NCBI RefSeq assembly: GCF_014397005.1 | Contig: NZ_JACGWS010000002.1 | Location: forward strand, 124,001-188,000 | Source of the DNA: Kordia aestuariivivens | Lineage (GTDB): Bacteria; Bacteroidota; Bacteroidia; Flavobacteriales; Flavobacteriaceae | Direction: 5' to 3' | DNA: 64,000 nucleotides | Part shown: positions 25,960-34,428 of the stretch, piece after piece | How positions within the stretch are numbered: the first letter of the stretch is position 1 | How the letters are laid out: every line of letters starts with the position of its first letter | Made by a program: the position numbers and the translations under genes | Notes under the pieces: generated by a model | Database searches by the model: none | Told to the model about the DNA's origin: nothing | The model's input: the letters and a program-made list of their open reading frames with translations, nothing else

Positions 25960-26912
25960 TAATCTGGAGCTGAACCTATTTGCTCAATAGTATTTTGTGT
26001 ATTGATATTTTCTATTTCTTCCTTTAAACTATAATATACAATAGCTTGATTCATTTGTATAACTGCTGCGGTTAGAAGGTTGAAAAGATACGATAAGATT
26101 TGTAAAATAAATAGTATGACGAATAGTGTAGACCATTGATCAATTTCACTAAGACTATTAGGGTTTTCTAATGACATCACTCCAGCAGACATCATGATGA
26201 TGAGTTGAGCAATACTAAATACCGACTGAGCAATACCTACAATAAGCATAAAAATACCCATTGCACCAAGTGAAGGGAAAAACTTCTTAAAGCATAAATT
26301 TAAACTATAACCAAAGCATTCAAAAATTCCTTTCTTGTCTGACTTTATATATTCCATTAACGTAGAATGATAAAAAAACGATACCAACGCTCCTAAGAAT
26401 ATGAGAAACGGAATTCCAATAAGGGTAATTGCCATGAGAAGCCCAATAATACCTACCACAATAAACAACGGAATTGCGATGAGAATGGAAACCAAAATAA
26501 AAATAGTTAACTTCGAAATATTTCCAATTAACTCGTCTACAATTTCTTTAGATGCAAAATTAGCTCCTTTGTGTTTTTCATATAATTTAAAATAGATAGG
26601 CACAAAAGCATAGTTTAGGACACCTACAATAATACCCACTATTATATATATAGAACCATACAAGAGAACACTGCCTGCATTTTCGTTTAGATAATTTTCA
26701 AGCGCATTAAAATTATTATTTCCTACGTATCCGCCCATGACAATATCTTCATAGCCTTTATAAAACATATAGGTCATTGTGACAAGAATCAAGATAAAGA
26801 TTCCATTGACAGTAATGTAGTTTTTGAAAAAATGTTTTCCGTGTGTTTTCAAAAACCCGAACGTATCTTTAAAGATTAGCCCGAAATCTCTAGACTTATA
26901 CAGTTGCAACAT
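25959..26912 (-). CDS. Multi-pass membrane protein of the MoxR operon
   Basis: A 317-residue protein with about six hydrophobic segments (for example ITVNGIFILILVTMTYMFY, LTIFILVSILIAIPLFIVV, ITLIGIPFLIFLGALVSFF). It resembles the membrane part of DUF975/GDPD-type proteins often placed between SpoIIM and DUF4129 genes. Activity unknown. It overlaps the SpoIIM gene by 17 bases. Confidence 0.75.
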   Translation of the reverse strand: MLQLYKSRDFGLIFKDTFGFLKTHGKHFFKNYITVNGIFILILVTMTYMFYKGYEDIVMGGYVGNNNFNALENYLNENAGSVLLYGSIYIIVGIIVGVLNYAFVPIYFKLYEKHKGANFASKEIVDELIGNISKLTIFILVSILIAIPLFIVVGIIGLLMAITLIGIPFLIFLGALVSFFYHSTLMEYIKSDKKGIFECFGYSLNLCFKKFFPSLGAMGIFMLIVGIAQSVFSIAQLIIMMSAGVMSLENPNSLSEIDQWSTLFVILFILQILSYLFNLLTAAVIQMNQAIVYYSLKEEIENINTQNTIEQIGSAPD

Positions 26913-27873
26913 GAGCTCTTAATTTTTTATTAACAATGAATGGATAGATTAAATAATAATAGGATATGGCACTCAATGTAATGAGAATGATACCTACCGA
27001 AAGCCAGTTGGGCATACTATCCGAATAGCGTGTAACAAAACCTTCTAAGAAGCCAGCGGCAAAAGTAAAAGGAAATGTACTGATTAATATTTTGATTCCG
27101 TTTTTGAGTCCCATTTTAAAGGAAGCCATACGAGAATAGGTTTTGGGAAACAGAATGCTTGCGCCTAATAACAATCCGGCAGCACCTTCTATGACAATGG
27201 CAAAAATTTCCATTGCACCATGAATCCAGATACCGCGAACACTTTCCCATAAAACTCCTTGTTCGTGGAAAAAATACTGAAATGAACCTAACATAATTCC
27301 GTTGATCATCAAAACATAACCAGTTCCGATGCCTCCAAAAACACCAAATAGAAAGGATTTAATGCCGACATATAAGTTGTTGAGTGTGATTCCAATGAAC
27401 ATTCCGAAGTTTCCGCCACTTTTATAAATGGCGACAGGATCACCTTTTTCTATATTTTCTAGTGTTGTATTTACATAACCATCACCAAGAATGAGTCGAA
27501 CAAACGAATCGTCATACGCTGCAGAAACGGCACCAATGGTTACAAAAGTTCCAAAAATTAAAAAAGCATACAGTACATAGCGTCGAAATTGGTACACAAT
27601 GAGCGGAACTTCCGTTTTCCAAAAAGAAATAAAACGATTTGTTTTTTCTCTTTTTGTCCTATAAATACGTTGAAAAGCCGCCGATGCGAGTTGATTTAGG
27701 TAGCTAATGGTTTTACTCTTAGGGTAATACGTTTGTGCGTACGCTAAGTCATTCATCAATTGAATATACAAGGATGAAAGTGTATCGGGATTTTTAAATT
27801 GATTATTATAAATGGTTTTTTCAAAGTTCAACCATTTTTCTTTATTTTGCTTGATAAATGCAACTTCTCTCAT
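26896..27873 (-). CDS. Stage II sporulation protein M (SpoIIM) family protein
   Basis: A 325-residue membrane protein of the SpoIIM family. Its N-terminal cytoplasmic helical part (MREVAFIKQNKEKWLNFE) is followed by four to five transmembrane segments and the motif IWIHGAMEIFAIVIEGAAG. Not sporulation-related here; in Bacteroidota it belongs to MoxR/RDD clusters. ATG 27873 is preferred to 27894 because MREVAFIKQN is the usual opening. First gene of the operon, divergent from the RDD gene 24 bases away. Confidence 0.9.
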   Translation of the reverse strand: MREVAFIKQNKEKWLNFEKTIYNNQFKNPDTLSSLYIQLMNDLAYAQTYYPKSKTISYLNQLASAAFQRIYRTKREKTNRFISFWKTEVPLIVYQFRRYVLYAFLIFGTFVTIGAVSAAYDDSFVRLILGDGYVNTTLENIEKGDPVAIYKSGGNFGMFIGITLNNLYVGIKSFLFGVFGGIGTGYVLMINGIMLGSFQYFFHEQGVLWESVRGIWIHGAMEIFAIVIEGAAGLLLGASILFPKTYSRMASFKMGLKNGIKILISTFPFTFAAGFLEGFVTRYSDSMPNWLSVGIILITLSAISYYYLIYPFIVNKKLRAHVATV

Positions 27874-27897
27874 AGATACGCTAAAATAAAACATAAA

Positions 27898-28638
27898 ATG
27901 TCAGAGATACAAATTAATACTACTCAAAATGTAAATATCAACTTTACACTTGCCTCTGTTGGTGAACGTGTCGTTGCTCATATAATTGATTTAGTTATCA
28001 AAGGAGCGTATGCAAGTACAGTGATATGGATCATCGTTAGCATGCAAAGTAGCTCAGGCTTTATGCGTGATTGGGACGATTGGTCCATAATTTCGGTGTT
28101 TGTATTGGCGCTTTTTCCTTTTATATTTTACACCTTAGTGTTAGAATCTATATTTGAAGGACAAACCATTGGTAAAAAAGCAATGAAAATCAGAGTTGTG
28201 AAAATTGATGGCTATCAAGCTTCGTTTGTAGATTACCTAATTCGTTGGTTTTTTAGAATCATCGATCTAAATATGTTGAGTGGATTTATTGCCTTAATTT
28301 CTGTAATTGTGAGTGAAAAAGCACAACGTTTGGGTGATATGACAGCTGGAACTGCGGTCATTTCATTAAAAAATAAAGTACTTATTTCACATACCATTTT
28401 AGAAGAAATTGGCGATAATTACAAACCGTTATATCCTTCAGTAATTAGACTATCTGATAATGATATGCGAATTATAAAAGAAACATATCTCATCGCTAAA
28501 AGAGCAAAAGATTTTGACACACTTACGAAACTCAGAACAAAAGTAGAACAAGTGATTGAAGCAAAATCGCAACAAGAAACCATTCCTTTTCTTGGGGTAA
28601 TCATTAAAGATTATAACTTCTATACACAAAACATGTAA
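27898..28638 (+). CDS. RDD family membrane protein
   Basis: A 246-residue protein with an RDD domain. Its first helix follows TLASVGERVVAHIIDLVIKG (the family's arginine and aspartate), the second helix is near 60-80, and EGQTIGKKAMKIRVVKIDG and QRLGDMTAGTAVI are diagnostic. The soluble C-terminal tail is about 90 residues. The ATG at 27898 gives the normal RDD opening; an in-frame upstream start would run into the divergent SpoIIM gene. The next gene overlaps by 1 base. Confidence 0.92.
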   Translation: MSEIQINTTQNVNINFTLASVGERVVAHIIDLVIKGAYASTVIWIIVSMQSSSGFMRDWDDWSIISVFVLALFPFIFYTLVLESIFEGQTIGKKAMKIRVVKIDGYQASFVDYLIRWFFRIIDLNMLSGFIALISVIVSEKAQRLGDMTAGTAVISLKNKVLISHTILEEIGDNYKPLYPSVIRLSDNDMRIIKETYLIAKRAKDFDTLTKLRTKVEQVIEAKSQQETIPFLGVIIKDYNFYTQNM

Positions 28639-29243
28639 TGCTAATTTACGTCCTTGATATTATTGGAACCTTTGCCTTCGCCATTTCTGGAGTTTTGATC
28701 GCAATGCAAAAGCGTATGGATGTTTTTGGAATTTTTATTATTGCGTTTGTGACTGCTGTTGGAGGCGGAACCTTACGGGATGTATTAATCGGAAAAACTC
28801 CTGTTGGATGGATGAACGATCTTAATTACGGATACACGATTACTTTGGCAGTTATTATTTCAATCATTTTTAAAAATAAGTTGAACCGACTTCGTACATC
28901 ATTATTTCTATTTGATACTATTGGTTTGGGCGTTTTTACCATTATTGGAGTTGAAATAGGAATTTCAGCAAATTTACATCCTATTATTTGCATCGCTTTA
29001 GGAACCATCAGTGCTAGTTTTGGAGGTGTCATCCGTGATATTCTCTGTAATGAAATCCCAGTAATCTTTCGAAAAGAAGTGTATGCAACCGCTTGTATTT
29101 TAGGAGGAATCACCTTTTTTGTACTGCGCTATTTTAATTTAAAAGAAGATTTAATATACATTTTTACCGCAGCAATGGTCATTTCCATCCGATTGCTTGT
29201 GGTGAAATTCCGAATACAATTACCAAGTGTGTATCAAAAATAA
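28638..29243 (+). CDS. Trimeric intracellular cation (TRIC) channel family protein
   Basis: A 201-residue protein with two internal repeats of three helices (UPF0126/YicG type). The glycine-rich kinks VGGGTLRDVLIGKTP and FGGVIRDILCNEIP are the family signature. Bacterial TRIC proteins form potassium-permeable homotrimers. Its ATG overlaps the RDD stop by 1 base (TAATG), which couples the two genes. Confidence 0.92.
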   Translation: MLIYVLDIIGTFAFAISGVLIAMQKRMDVFGIFIIAFVTAVGGGTLRDVLIGKTPVGWMNDLNYGYTITLAVIISIIFKNKLNRLRTSLFLFDTIGLGVFTIIGVEIGISANLHPIICIALGTISASFGGVIRDILCNEIPVIFRKEVYATACILGGITFFVLRYFNLKEDLIYIFTAAMVISIRLLVVKFRIQLPSVYQK

Positions 29244-29273
29244 AAGGAACCAACGCTAGTCAGTTCCTTTTTA
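29242..29273. terminator. Bidirectional terminator
   Basis: AAAAGGAAC / GTTCCTTTT stem (29242-29250 with 29263-29271), 12-base loop, between convergent genes. Confidence 0.8.
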
Positions 29274-29305
29274 AAATGCTTGAAAATAGTTTTAAAACTG
29301 TTTTC

Positions 29306-30511
29306 TTAGAAAATTGTATATCCTACTGTAATCGAAAATTGATTTAATTTTACGCTTGCTTGTGTAGATCTTTCTAAAAGTTCTCTATTTGGAAGATATC
29401 TTGCTTCAATAGAATATTTATCATAACTATATCCTATTCCAATTGCAGTACCAGCAGAAGTTCTAAAATCTCCTTCAGGAAGTGTAACATTTCCTCCTGT
29501 ACCAGTTGTTAGTGGAATATCAATTAAAACTGCACCGCTTAGAAATATTTTAGAATTATCATTTATAAACATTGAATGACGGAATCCAATTGGAATTTGA
29601 ATAGCGCTATATTCTACAGAAAATCTTCTTTCGACCATTAAATCAAAAAAACTACCTTCTCCTTCGTATGAACTGTAATTAGGCGCAATAAATACGGACC
29701 ATTTATTTTTATTAAATGGTAATACATATTCTAATTCAACCCCAAATGTTGGAGCCCATGCTGCTTCCATATCAATTCCACTTCTTGTCAAAACAGGTAA
29801 TTCTAATTCGGTATCTGAACTACTATTGTAGAATCCGCCAAACACGCGTCCATGAAATGTTCCTTTTTTCGTCTTCTTGTATTGAATAGCGGTTTCGCCT
29901 TCACATTCGTTGTATTTTAAAAAGAAAGATGATAAGTCTCCTGCACTATAATCAGTTTTTAAAATTGTATTTTCAGTAATTGCATCACACGGAAATTCTG
30001 TTAACAATTGCTGACGATATCTTGTATTGTATAAAATTTTACGATCTTCAGTAGTAAAAACTTTATAAATAAGTGGCGCTACTTTTCCAGTACCTTTTTT
30101 GTAATAATACGCTCTTATTTCATTATCAATATATGATAAAAGTGTAACTTTTCCTTCAATCAAAACATTAAGTAACACCGTTTTTTCTTTAAAATTGGGA
30201 TTTCTATCGAAAGAAAGTTCATTTAAAGCTCTTGAAGAGTCATCAAATTGAACCGTATGCTTTTCAAACTTAAAAGCATTATCAATGACTAATGTTTTAA
30301 AGTTTCCAAGCCGTAATACTTTAACGTCACCATCCAATGTTTCTTTATACTCAAATTTAGAAGGCGTGTTGTTCCAATCTTCATTTTTAATATAGCATTC
30401 TATTTTTTGATCACTTTCTGTGATGAAATGCCCTTTTTCAAAATTTACTTGAGCAAAGATTCCTGAAGTTGTCATCAAGAAAAGTAGGACGACGCAATAA
30501 TAATTTTTCAT
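29306..30511 (-). CDS. Outer-membrane beta-barrel protein with long N-terminal domain
   Basis: A 401-residue secreted protein (signal peptide to TSGIFAQ). Residues 20-200 form a beta-rich soluble domain (FEKGHFITESDQKIECYIKN, VLRLGNFKTLVIDN). Residues 220-401 are a barrel with alternating strands and the closing strand QFSITVGYTIF. I do not recognise the N-terminal domain. This two-part layout is common in Bacteroidota outer-membrane proteins. It is monocistronic. Confidence 0.7.
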   Translation of the reverse strand: MKNYYCVVLLFLMTTSGIFAQVNFEKGHFITESDQKIECYIKNEDWNNTPSKFEYKETLDGDVKVLRLGNFKTLVIDNAFKFEKHTVQFDDSSRALNELSFDRNPNFKEKTVLLNVLIEGKVTLLSYIDNEIRAYYYKKGTGKVAPLIYKVFTTEDRKILYNTRYRQQLLTEFPCDAITENTILKTDYSAGDLSSFFLKYNECEGETAIQYKKTKKGTFHGRVFGGFYNSSSDTELELPVLTRSGIDMEAAWAPTFGVELEYVLPFNKNKWSVFIAPNYSSYEGEGSFFDLMVERRFSVEYSAIQIPIGFRHSMFINDNSKIFLSGAVLIDIPLTTGTGGNVTLPEGDFRTSAGTAIGIGYSYDKYSIEARYLPNRELLERSTQASVKLNQFSITVGYTIF

Positions 30512-30622
30512 AATTTTTTAGTTGAAATTTATTGAGCGCGAATCTAGTGAAACGAAAATCAATAATAACTATAAAATGTATAAGCGTTGCGTTTTATGTA
30601 CAAGCGTTGTTAAAAACAGTCT

Positions 30623-31333
30623 TTAATCCAGCACTTCTACGCGTCGAATCATAATTTCTTTCTTTGGCCATTCGCCTTTATCGGTTTCCTGATTGGCAAT
30701 TTTGTCTACAACATCCATGCCTGCGATTACTTTTCCAAAGGCAGTATATTCTTTGTTTAAATGGTGTGTGCCACCTTTTTTCTGTACAATGAAAAATTCA
30801 TACGGGGAAGCATATTTATATGCGCGATCAATGTCGCCACTTGGCATTGAAATTACACCACGATCATGTTTAAAGCCTTTTTTTGTATCTGGTGGAAGCA
30901 AATACTTTCCAATGCGTTCGCGTTTTTTTGCAACGCTCCAACCATCTGAATTTCCACCTTGAATTATAAAATCTTTTACAACACGATGAAACTGTGTACC
31001 TTGAAAGTAATTACGCTTGGCGAGCATGATAAAATTTGCGCGATGATACGGTGTTTCGTTGTAAAGTTTGATATCGATATTTCCAAAATCAGTTACAATA
31101 CGTACTTTTTGTTCTTTATTTTTTTCACCATACGCAATCATATAATCTAACACATTTTTATTGGTGATTACTTCATGTTTTTCCTTTTTCTTTTCTTCTT
31201 TCTTTTCTGCTTTTTGAGTTGCTTTGGGCGTTTCATTTTTTTGAGATGCGTCTAAAGTAGGTGTAGAAGTTTTAGTATCTTCACAACCTAAAAACATACA
31301 AGCAGCAATTAGTATATAGCAAATATTTTTCAT
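30623..31333 (-). CDS. Cyclophilin-type peptidyl-prolyl isomerase lipoprotein
   Basis: A 236-residue lipoprotein (lipobox FLGC, Cys16) with a lysine/glutamate-rich linker and a cyclophilin domain from about residue 75. Motifs are VTDFGNIDIKLYNETPYHRANF, FQGTQFHRVVKDFIIQGG, AFGKVIAGMDVVDKIA. It speeds proline isomerisation in the periplasm. Its start codon lies 2 bases from the start of the divergent NUDIX gene. Confidence 0.92.
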   Translation of the reverse strand: MKNICYILIAACMFLGCEDTKTSTPTLDASQKNETPKATQKAEKKEEKKKEKHEVITNKNVLDYMIAYGEKNKEQKVRIVTDFGNIDIKLYNETPYHRANFIMLAKRNYFQGTQFHRVVKDFIIQGGNSDGWSVAKKRERIGKYLLPPDTKKGFKHDRGVISMPSGDIDRAYKYASPYEFFIVQKKGGTHHLNKEYTAFGKVIAGMDVVDKIANQETDKGEWPKKEIMIRRVEVLD

Positions 31334-31335
31334 AA

Positions 31336-31983
31336 ATGAATTTTGACAATTTTAAAAAAATCCTTCCAAAAATAGCAAAAATCCCGCTTCCAGGCATTGC
31401 TTCTCAGTTGAAAATGGCACCAGCTATGCGTCAAAAAGAACTTGAGAAAATGGAAAATCGTATGAAAAGCGCTCGAAAATCAGCGGTAATGGCGTTGTTT
31501 TATCCAAATTCAAACCATGAAACGACACTTGTATTAATCTTACGGAAAACGTATAAAGGTGTACATTCCAATCAAGTTGGGTTTCCCGGCGGACAAGTTG
31601 ATCCTGAAGATCTTAATTTTACAGCAACTGCATTGCGTGAAACAGAAGAAGAAGTTGGCGTAGATCGTGCTAGTATTGAAGTCATTCGTGAAATTACATC
31701 AACCTATATTCCGCCAAGTAACTTTACAGTAAAACCGTTTATTGGAATTGTACAACAAACACCAATGTTTGTTCCTCAACCATCGGAAGTGGAATCTATC
31801 ATAGAAGTTTCACTAAAAGATTTATTAGCAGAAGCGGCATTCATTGAAAAAGAATTGACGACTTCGTATGCTACAACTGTAAATGTACCAGCGTTTTACC
31901 TCAATGAATATGTAGTTTGGGGCGCAACAGCAATGATGTTAAGTGAAGTTAAAGACATTATTTCCGCAGCCATTTCAAATTAG
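31336..31983 (+). CDS. NUDIX hydrolase, CoA pyrophosphatase type
   Basis: A 215-residue NUDIX protein. The upstream motif VHSNQVGFPGGQVDPEDL and the box TALRETEEEVGVD fit the CoA pyrophosphatase (NudL/CoAse) subgroup, which cleaves coenzyme A to 4'-phosphopantetheine and 3',5'-ADP. About 50 residues precede the core. The gene is divergent from the cyclophilin gene with a 2-base gap, so promoters must lie inside the opposite coding sequence. Confidence 0.9.
   Translation: MNFDNFKKILPKIAKIPLPGIASQLKMAPAMRQKELEKMENRMKSARKSAVMALFYPNSNHETTLVLILRKTYKGVHSNQVGFPGGQVDPEDLNFTATALRETEEEVGVDRASIEVIREITSTYIPPSNFTVKPFIGIVQQTPMFVPQPSEVESIIEVSLKDLLAEAAFIEKELTTSYATTVNVPAFYLNEYVVWGATAMMLSEVKDIISAAISN
31367..31374 (-). 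promoter_or_regulatory. -7 element for the cyclophilin gene inside the NUDIX gene
   Basis: On the minus strand TATTTTTG fits TAnnTTTG, 33 bases upstream of the cyclophilin start. No -33 TTG was found. Confidence 0.4.
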
Positions 31984-31989
31984 TTTTTG

Positions 31990-31997
31990 TAAATTTG
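31990..31997 (+). promoter_or_regulatory. -7 element of the acyltransferase gene
   Basis: TAAATTTG fits TAnnTTTG, about 25 bases before the ATG. Confidence 0.45.
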
Positions 31998-32021
31998 TAA
32001 TTCGCTCAAAACTAAACATAC

Positions 32022-32825
32022 ATGGGATTATTCAAAAGAAATCCTTTCGGACATATACTTTTTTTAAAAAAATGGCTCATCAGAATCGCGGGAACACTTA
32101 CGCATAGACGTTATCGTGGCTTTAATGACCTGCAAATTGAAGGTTCTGAAATATTAAAAGCATTGCCAGAAACAAACGTATTGTTTGTTTCCAATCATCA
32201 AACGTATTTTGCAGATGTTGTAGCTATGTTTCATGTATTTAACGCAAGTTTAAGCGGACGTGGAGATTCTATCAAAAACGTAGGATATTTGTGGAATCCA
32301 AAGCTAAATATCTACTATGTAGCTGCAAAGGAAACGATGAAATCTGGGTTTTTACCAAAAATATTAGCGTATGCAGGTTCAATCAGTATTGAACGTACAT
32401 GGAGAGCCAATGGCGAAGATGTAAACCGACAAGTAAAAATGAGCGATATTTCTAATATCGGAATCGCACTAAATGATGGTTGGGTTATTACCTTTCCGCA
32501 AGGAACTACACGACCTTGGAAACCTATCCGAAAAGGAACAGCACACATTATAAAGCGTTACAAACCAATTGTAGTACCAATCGTAATTGACGGTTTTAGA
32601 CGTTCTTTCGATCGAAAAGGACTTCGGATCAAAAAGAAAGGAATTTTGCAGTCAATGGAAATCAAAGAGCCTTTGGATATTGATTATGAGAATGAAAGTA
32701 TAGATGCAATTATCGAAAAATTAGAATATGCAATTGAGCAGCATCCATCTTTCTTAAAAGTAATTCCACAAGAAGAAATTGAAGCGATGGAAAAACTTAA
32801 CGAAAAACGTAAATGGGAATATTAA
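32022..32825 (+). CDS. Lysophospholipid acyltransferase family protein
   Basis: A 267-residue 1-acyl-glycerol-3-phosphate acyltransferase-like protein. The catalytic motif reads NHQTYFAD (His59, Asp65), an H-x5-D instead of the usual H-x4-D. The glycerophosphate motif reads FPQGTTRP rather than FPEGTRS. Residues 10-30 are amphipathic and membrane-facing. It probably moves acyl groups onto lysophospholipids at the inner membrane, but the motif changes leave the substrate open. Confidence 0.8.
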   Translation: MGLFKRNPFGHILFLKKWLIRIAGTLTHRRYRGFNDLQIEGSEILKALPETNVLFVSNHQTYFADVVAMFHVFNASLSGRGDSIKNVGYLWNPKLNIYYVAAKETMKSGFLPKILAYAGSISIERTWRANGEDVNRQVKMSDISNIGIALNDGWVITFPQGTTRPWKPIRKGTAHIIKRYKPIVVPIVIDGFRRSFDRKGLRIKKKGILQSMEIKEPLDIDYENESIDAIIEKLEYAIEQHPSFLKVIPQEEIEAMEKLNEKRKWEY

Positions 32826-32842
32826 TGCTCATTAAAAGACAT

Positions 32843-32881
32843 AAAAAAAGGACATATATATAAGTATATGTCCTTTTTTTA
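32843..32881. terminator. Bidirectional terminator
   Basis: GGACATATA / TATATGTCC stem flanked by an A7 tract on the left and T7 on the right, between convergent genes. Confidence 0.88.
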
Positions 32882-32898
32882 TACGTGCTACTTTTGAA

Positions 32899-33168
32899 TT
32901 AATTTTCAGTAGTTGTTTCTTCGTCTGTTGGAACTTCTTCGTCAGTTAATGTGGTAGAGATCATATTTCCTACTTTATAAAAAGCATTGTAAATCAATTG
33001 TAGAATTCCTCCATTTCCACTCATATACATTGAAGTATGCATTTGAGAACTTTCCATTAAAAATGCTTTTGAAGTAATTTCATTTTGGAATGTTGTCGTT
33101 GGCTGGTGTGCACTTACAGACATACTAAACGTAAGACACACTATTAAAAAAGCTATATTATTTTTCAT
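32899..33168 (-). CDS. Small secreted protein of the sigma-factor operon
   Basis: An 89-residue protein with a signal peptide (to SVSAHQ) and an acidic threonine-rich tail (DEEVPTDEETTTEN). The middle segment MYMSGNGGILQLIYNAFYKV may be amphipathic. No family recognised. It starts 28 bases after the membrane partner of the ECF sigma factor and probably shares its message. Confidence 0.6.
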   Translation of the reverse strand: MKNNIAFLIVCLTFSMSVSAHQPTTTFQNEITSKAFLMESSQMHTSMYMSGNGGILQLIYNAFYKVGNMISTTLTDEEVPTDEETTTEN

Positions 33169-33196
33169 AACGATTTCGATTTTAGATGGTATGGTT

Positions 33197-33823
33197 TTAT
33201 GATTTTAATTGTTTCAATTCTTTATAGTTATGCTTCAACCTCTTAGTTAAGAGTCCGTAAAGCAGGTAATAAATTCCGTAAAATACTAATACAACTAAAC
33301 AAGCTACAAAAATTGTAACTACAGCGAGTAGTAAATATTGAGTAAGGTTTGCTTCTGCAGAAAACTTTTCCATGCCGCCAGATCCTTCTATAAAACCAGT
33401 AGGAACAGCTATGCAAACGGTAAAAGCGATCACACTCAAACTGTAAATTACATAATGTTTTACGGTTTTTCGTGTGGTAATAATACTTTTCATTAAATCT
33501 TTAATGGAACTTGTCGTAGAAATCTTTTTATAATTCATAAAGAATTTATAAATAAAATAAAATACAACTGCTGAAGACAAGTAACAAAACCAATTCAACC
33601 AAGCAGGCATTGTAGTATCGCTCAGTAAATCGGGTTGAACTAATAAGACAAGTGCTACAATAGCGACTCCAATTCCAAGTTCAAACAAACTGACATAAAA
33701 GATCCATTTTACGAGAGAAGATGACTTCTTCCAGATCATTTTATCAATATCGTTGTAGGATAGCTTAGGCTGATTAGCCTCTTGCTTTTTCCAATCTTTC
33801 TTTAATAAATCTAATTCTTCCAT
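33197..33823 (-). CDS. Membrane protein, probable partner of the ECF sigma factor
   Basis: A 208-residue protein. Its cytoplasmic N-terminus (1-38; MEELDLLKKDWKKQEANQPK) is followed by four transmembrane helices near 40-62, 75-93, 118-138 and 160-185, and a basic tail. The N-terminus starts 3 bases after the sigma gene stop. Layout and linkage suggest an anti-sigma-type regulator, though no zinc-binding or RskA motif is present; this is inference. Confidence 0.65.
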   Translation of the reverse strand: MEELDLLKKDWKKQEANQPKLSYNDIDKMIWKKSSSLVKWIFYVSLFELGIGVAIVALVLLVQPDLLSDTTMPAWLNWFCYLSSAVVFYFIYKFFMNYKKISTTSSIKDLMKSIITTRKTVKHYVIYSLSVIAFTVCIAVPTGFIEGSGGMEKFSAEANLTQYLLLAVVTIFVACLVVLVFYGIYYLLYGLLTKRLKHNYKELKQLKS

Positions 33824-33826
33824 GGG

Positions 33827-34321
33827 TTATGGATTTAAAATCTTTTTCAATTTGGTCTTAATTCTGTTCATTTTCACTCGTGCATTTACTTCAGTAATAC
33901 CAATTGTTTGGGCTATTTCTTTATAATTTTTATCTTCTAAATATAAGAAAATCAAGGCTTTGTCAATATCTGATAATTGCTTGATCGCTTTATACATAAT
34001 CTTTAACTGTTCTTCCTCCGTATCATCATAATCTTGTGATGTTATTTTGAAAACAACAGTTTCATAATCTTGTGTTTTTACTCTTCTTTTGGATTTTCTA
34101 TATAACGTAATAGCAGTATTCAACGCTACTCGGTACATCCAAGTGCTAAACTTAGAATCACCTCTGAATTTCGGATATGCTTTCCATAACTGTATGGTTA
34201 TCTCCTGAAAAAGATCGTTGTGCTGATCTTTGCCCGAAGTATAAATTCTGCATACTTTATGAACGATATTCTGGTGACGTTCTAGTTCGCTTACAAAACT
34301 ATGTTCAAGGTTATTGCTCAA
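33827..34321 (-). CDS. ECF-type RNA polymerase sigma factor
   Basis: A 164-residue sigma-70 family protein. Region 2 is FQEITIQLWKAYPKFRGDSKFSTWMYRVALN and region 4 is IFLYLEDKNYKEIAQTIGITEVNARVKMNRI. No domain beyond 2 and 4. It probably directs polymerase to a small envelope-related regulon and is held by the membrane protein encoded 3 bases downstream. Confidence 0.93.
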   Translation of the reverse strand: MSNNLEHSFVSELERHQNIVHKVCRIYTSGKDQHNDLFQEITIQLWKAYPKFRGDSKFSTWMYRVALNTAITLYRKSKRRVKTQDYETVVFKITSQDYDDTEEEQLKIMYKAIKQLSDIDKALIFLYLEDKNYKEIAQTIGITEVNARVKMNRIKTKLKKILNP

Positions 34322-34399
34322 TTTTTGATGGTTATTTGCTTATTGGTGTTCGTTAGCACAAATATGTTACATATTTTTCAATAAACTTTTAGAAAGCCG

Positions 34400-34407
34400 T
34401 ATTTTTG
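34400..34407 (+). promoter_or_regulatory. -7 promoter element of ndh-like gene
   Basis: TATTTTTG fits TAnnTTTG, 21 bases before the ATG at 34429. Confidence 0.5.
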
Positions 34408-34428
34408 TAGTGTAAAGGAACAATTTTT

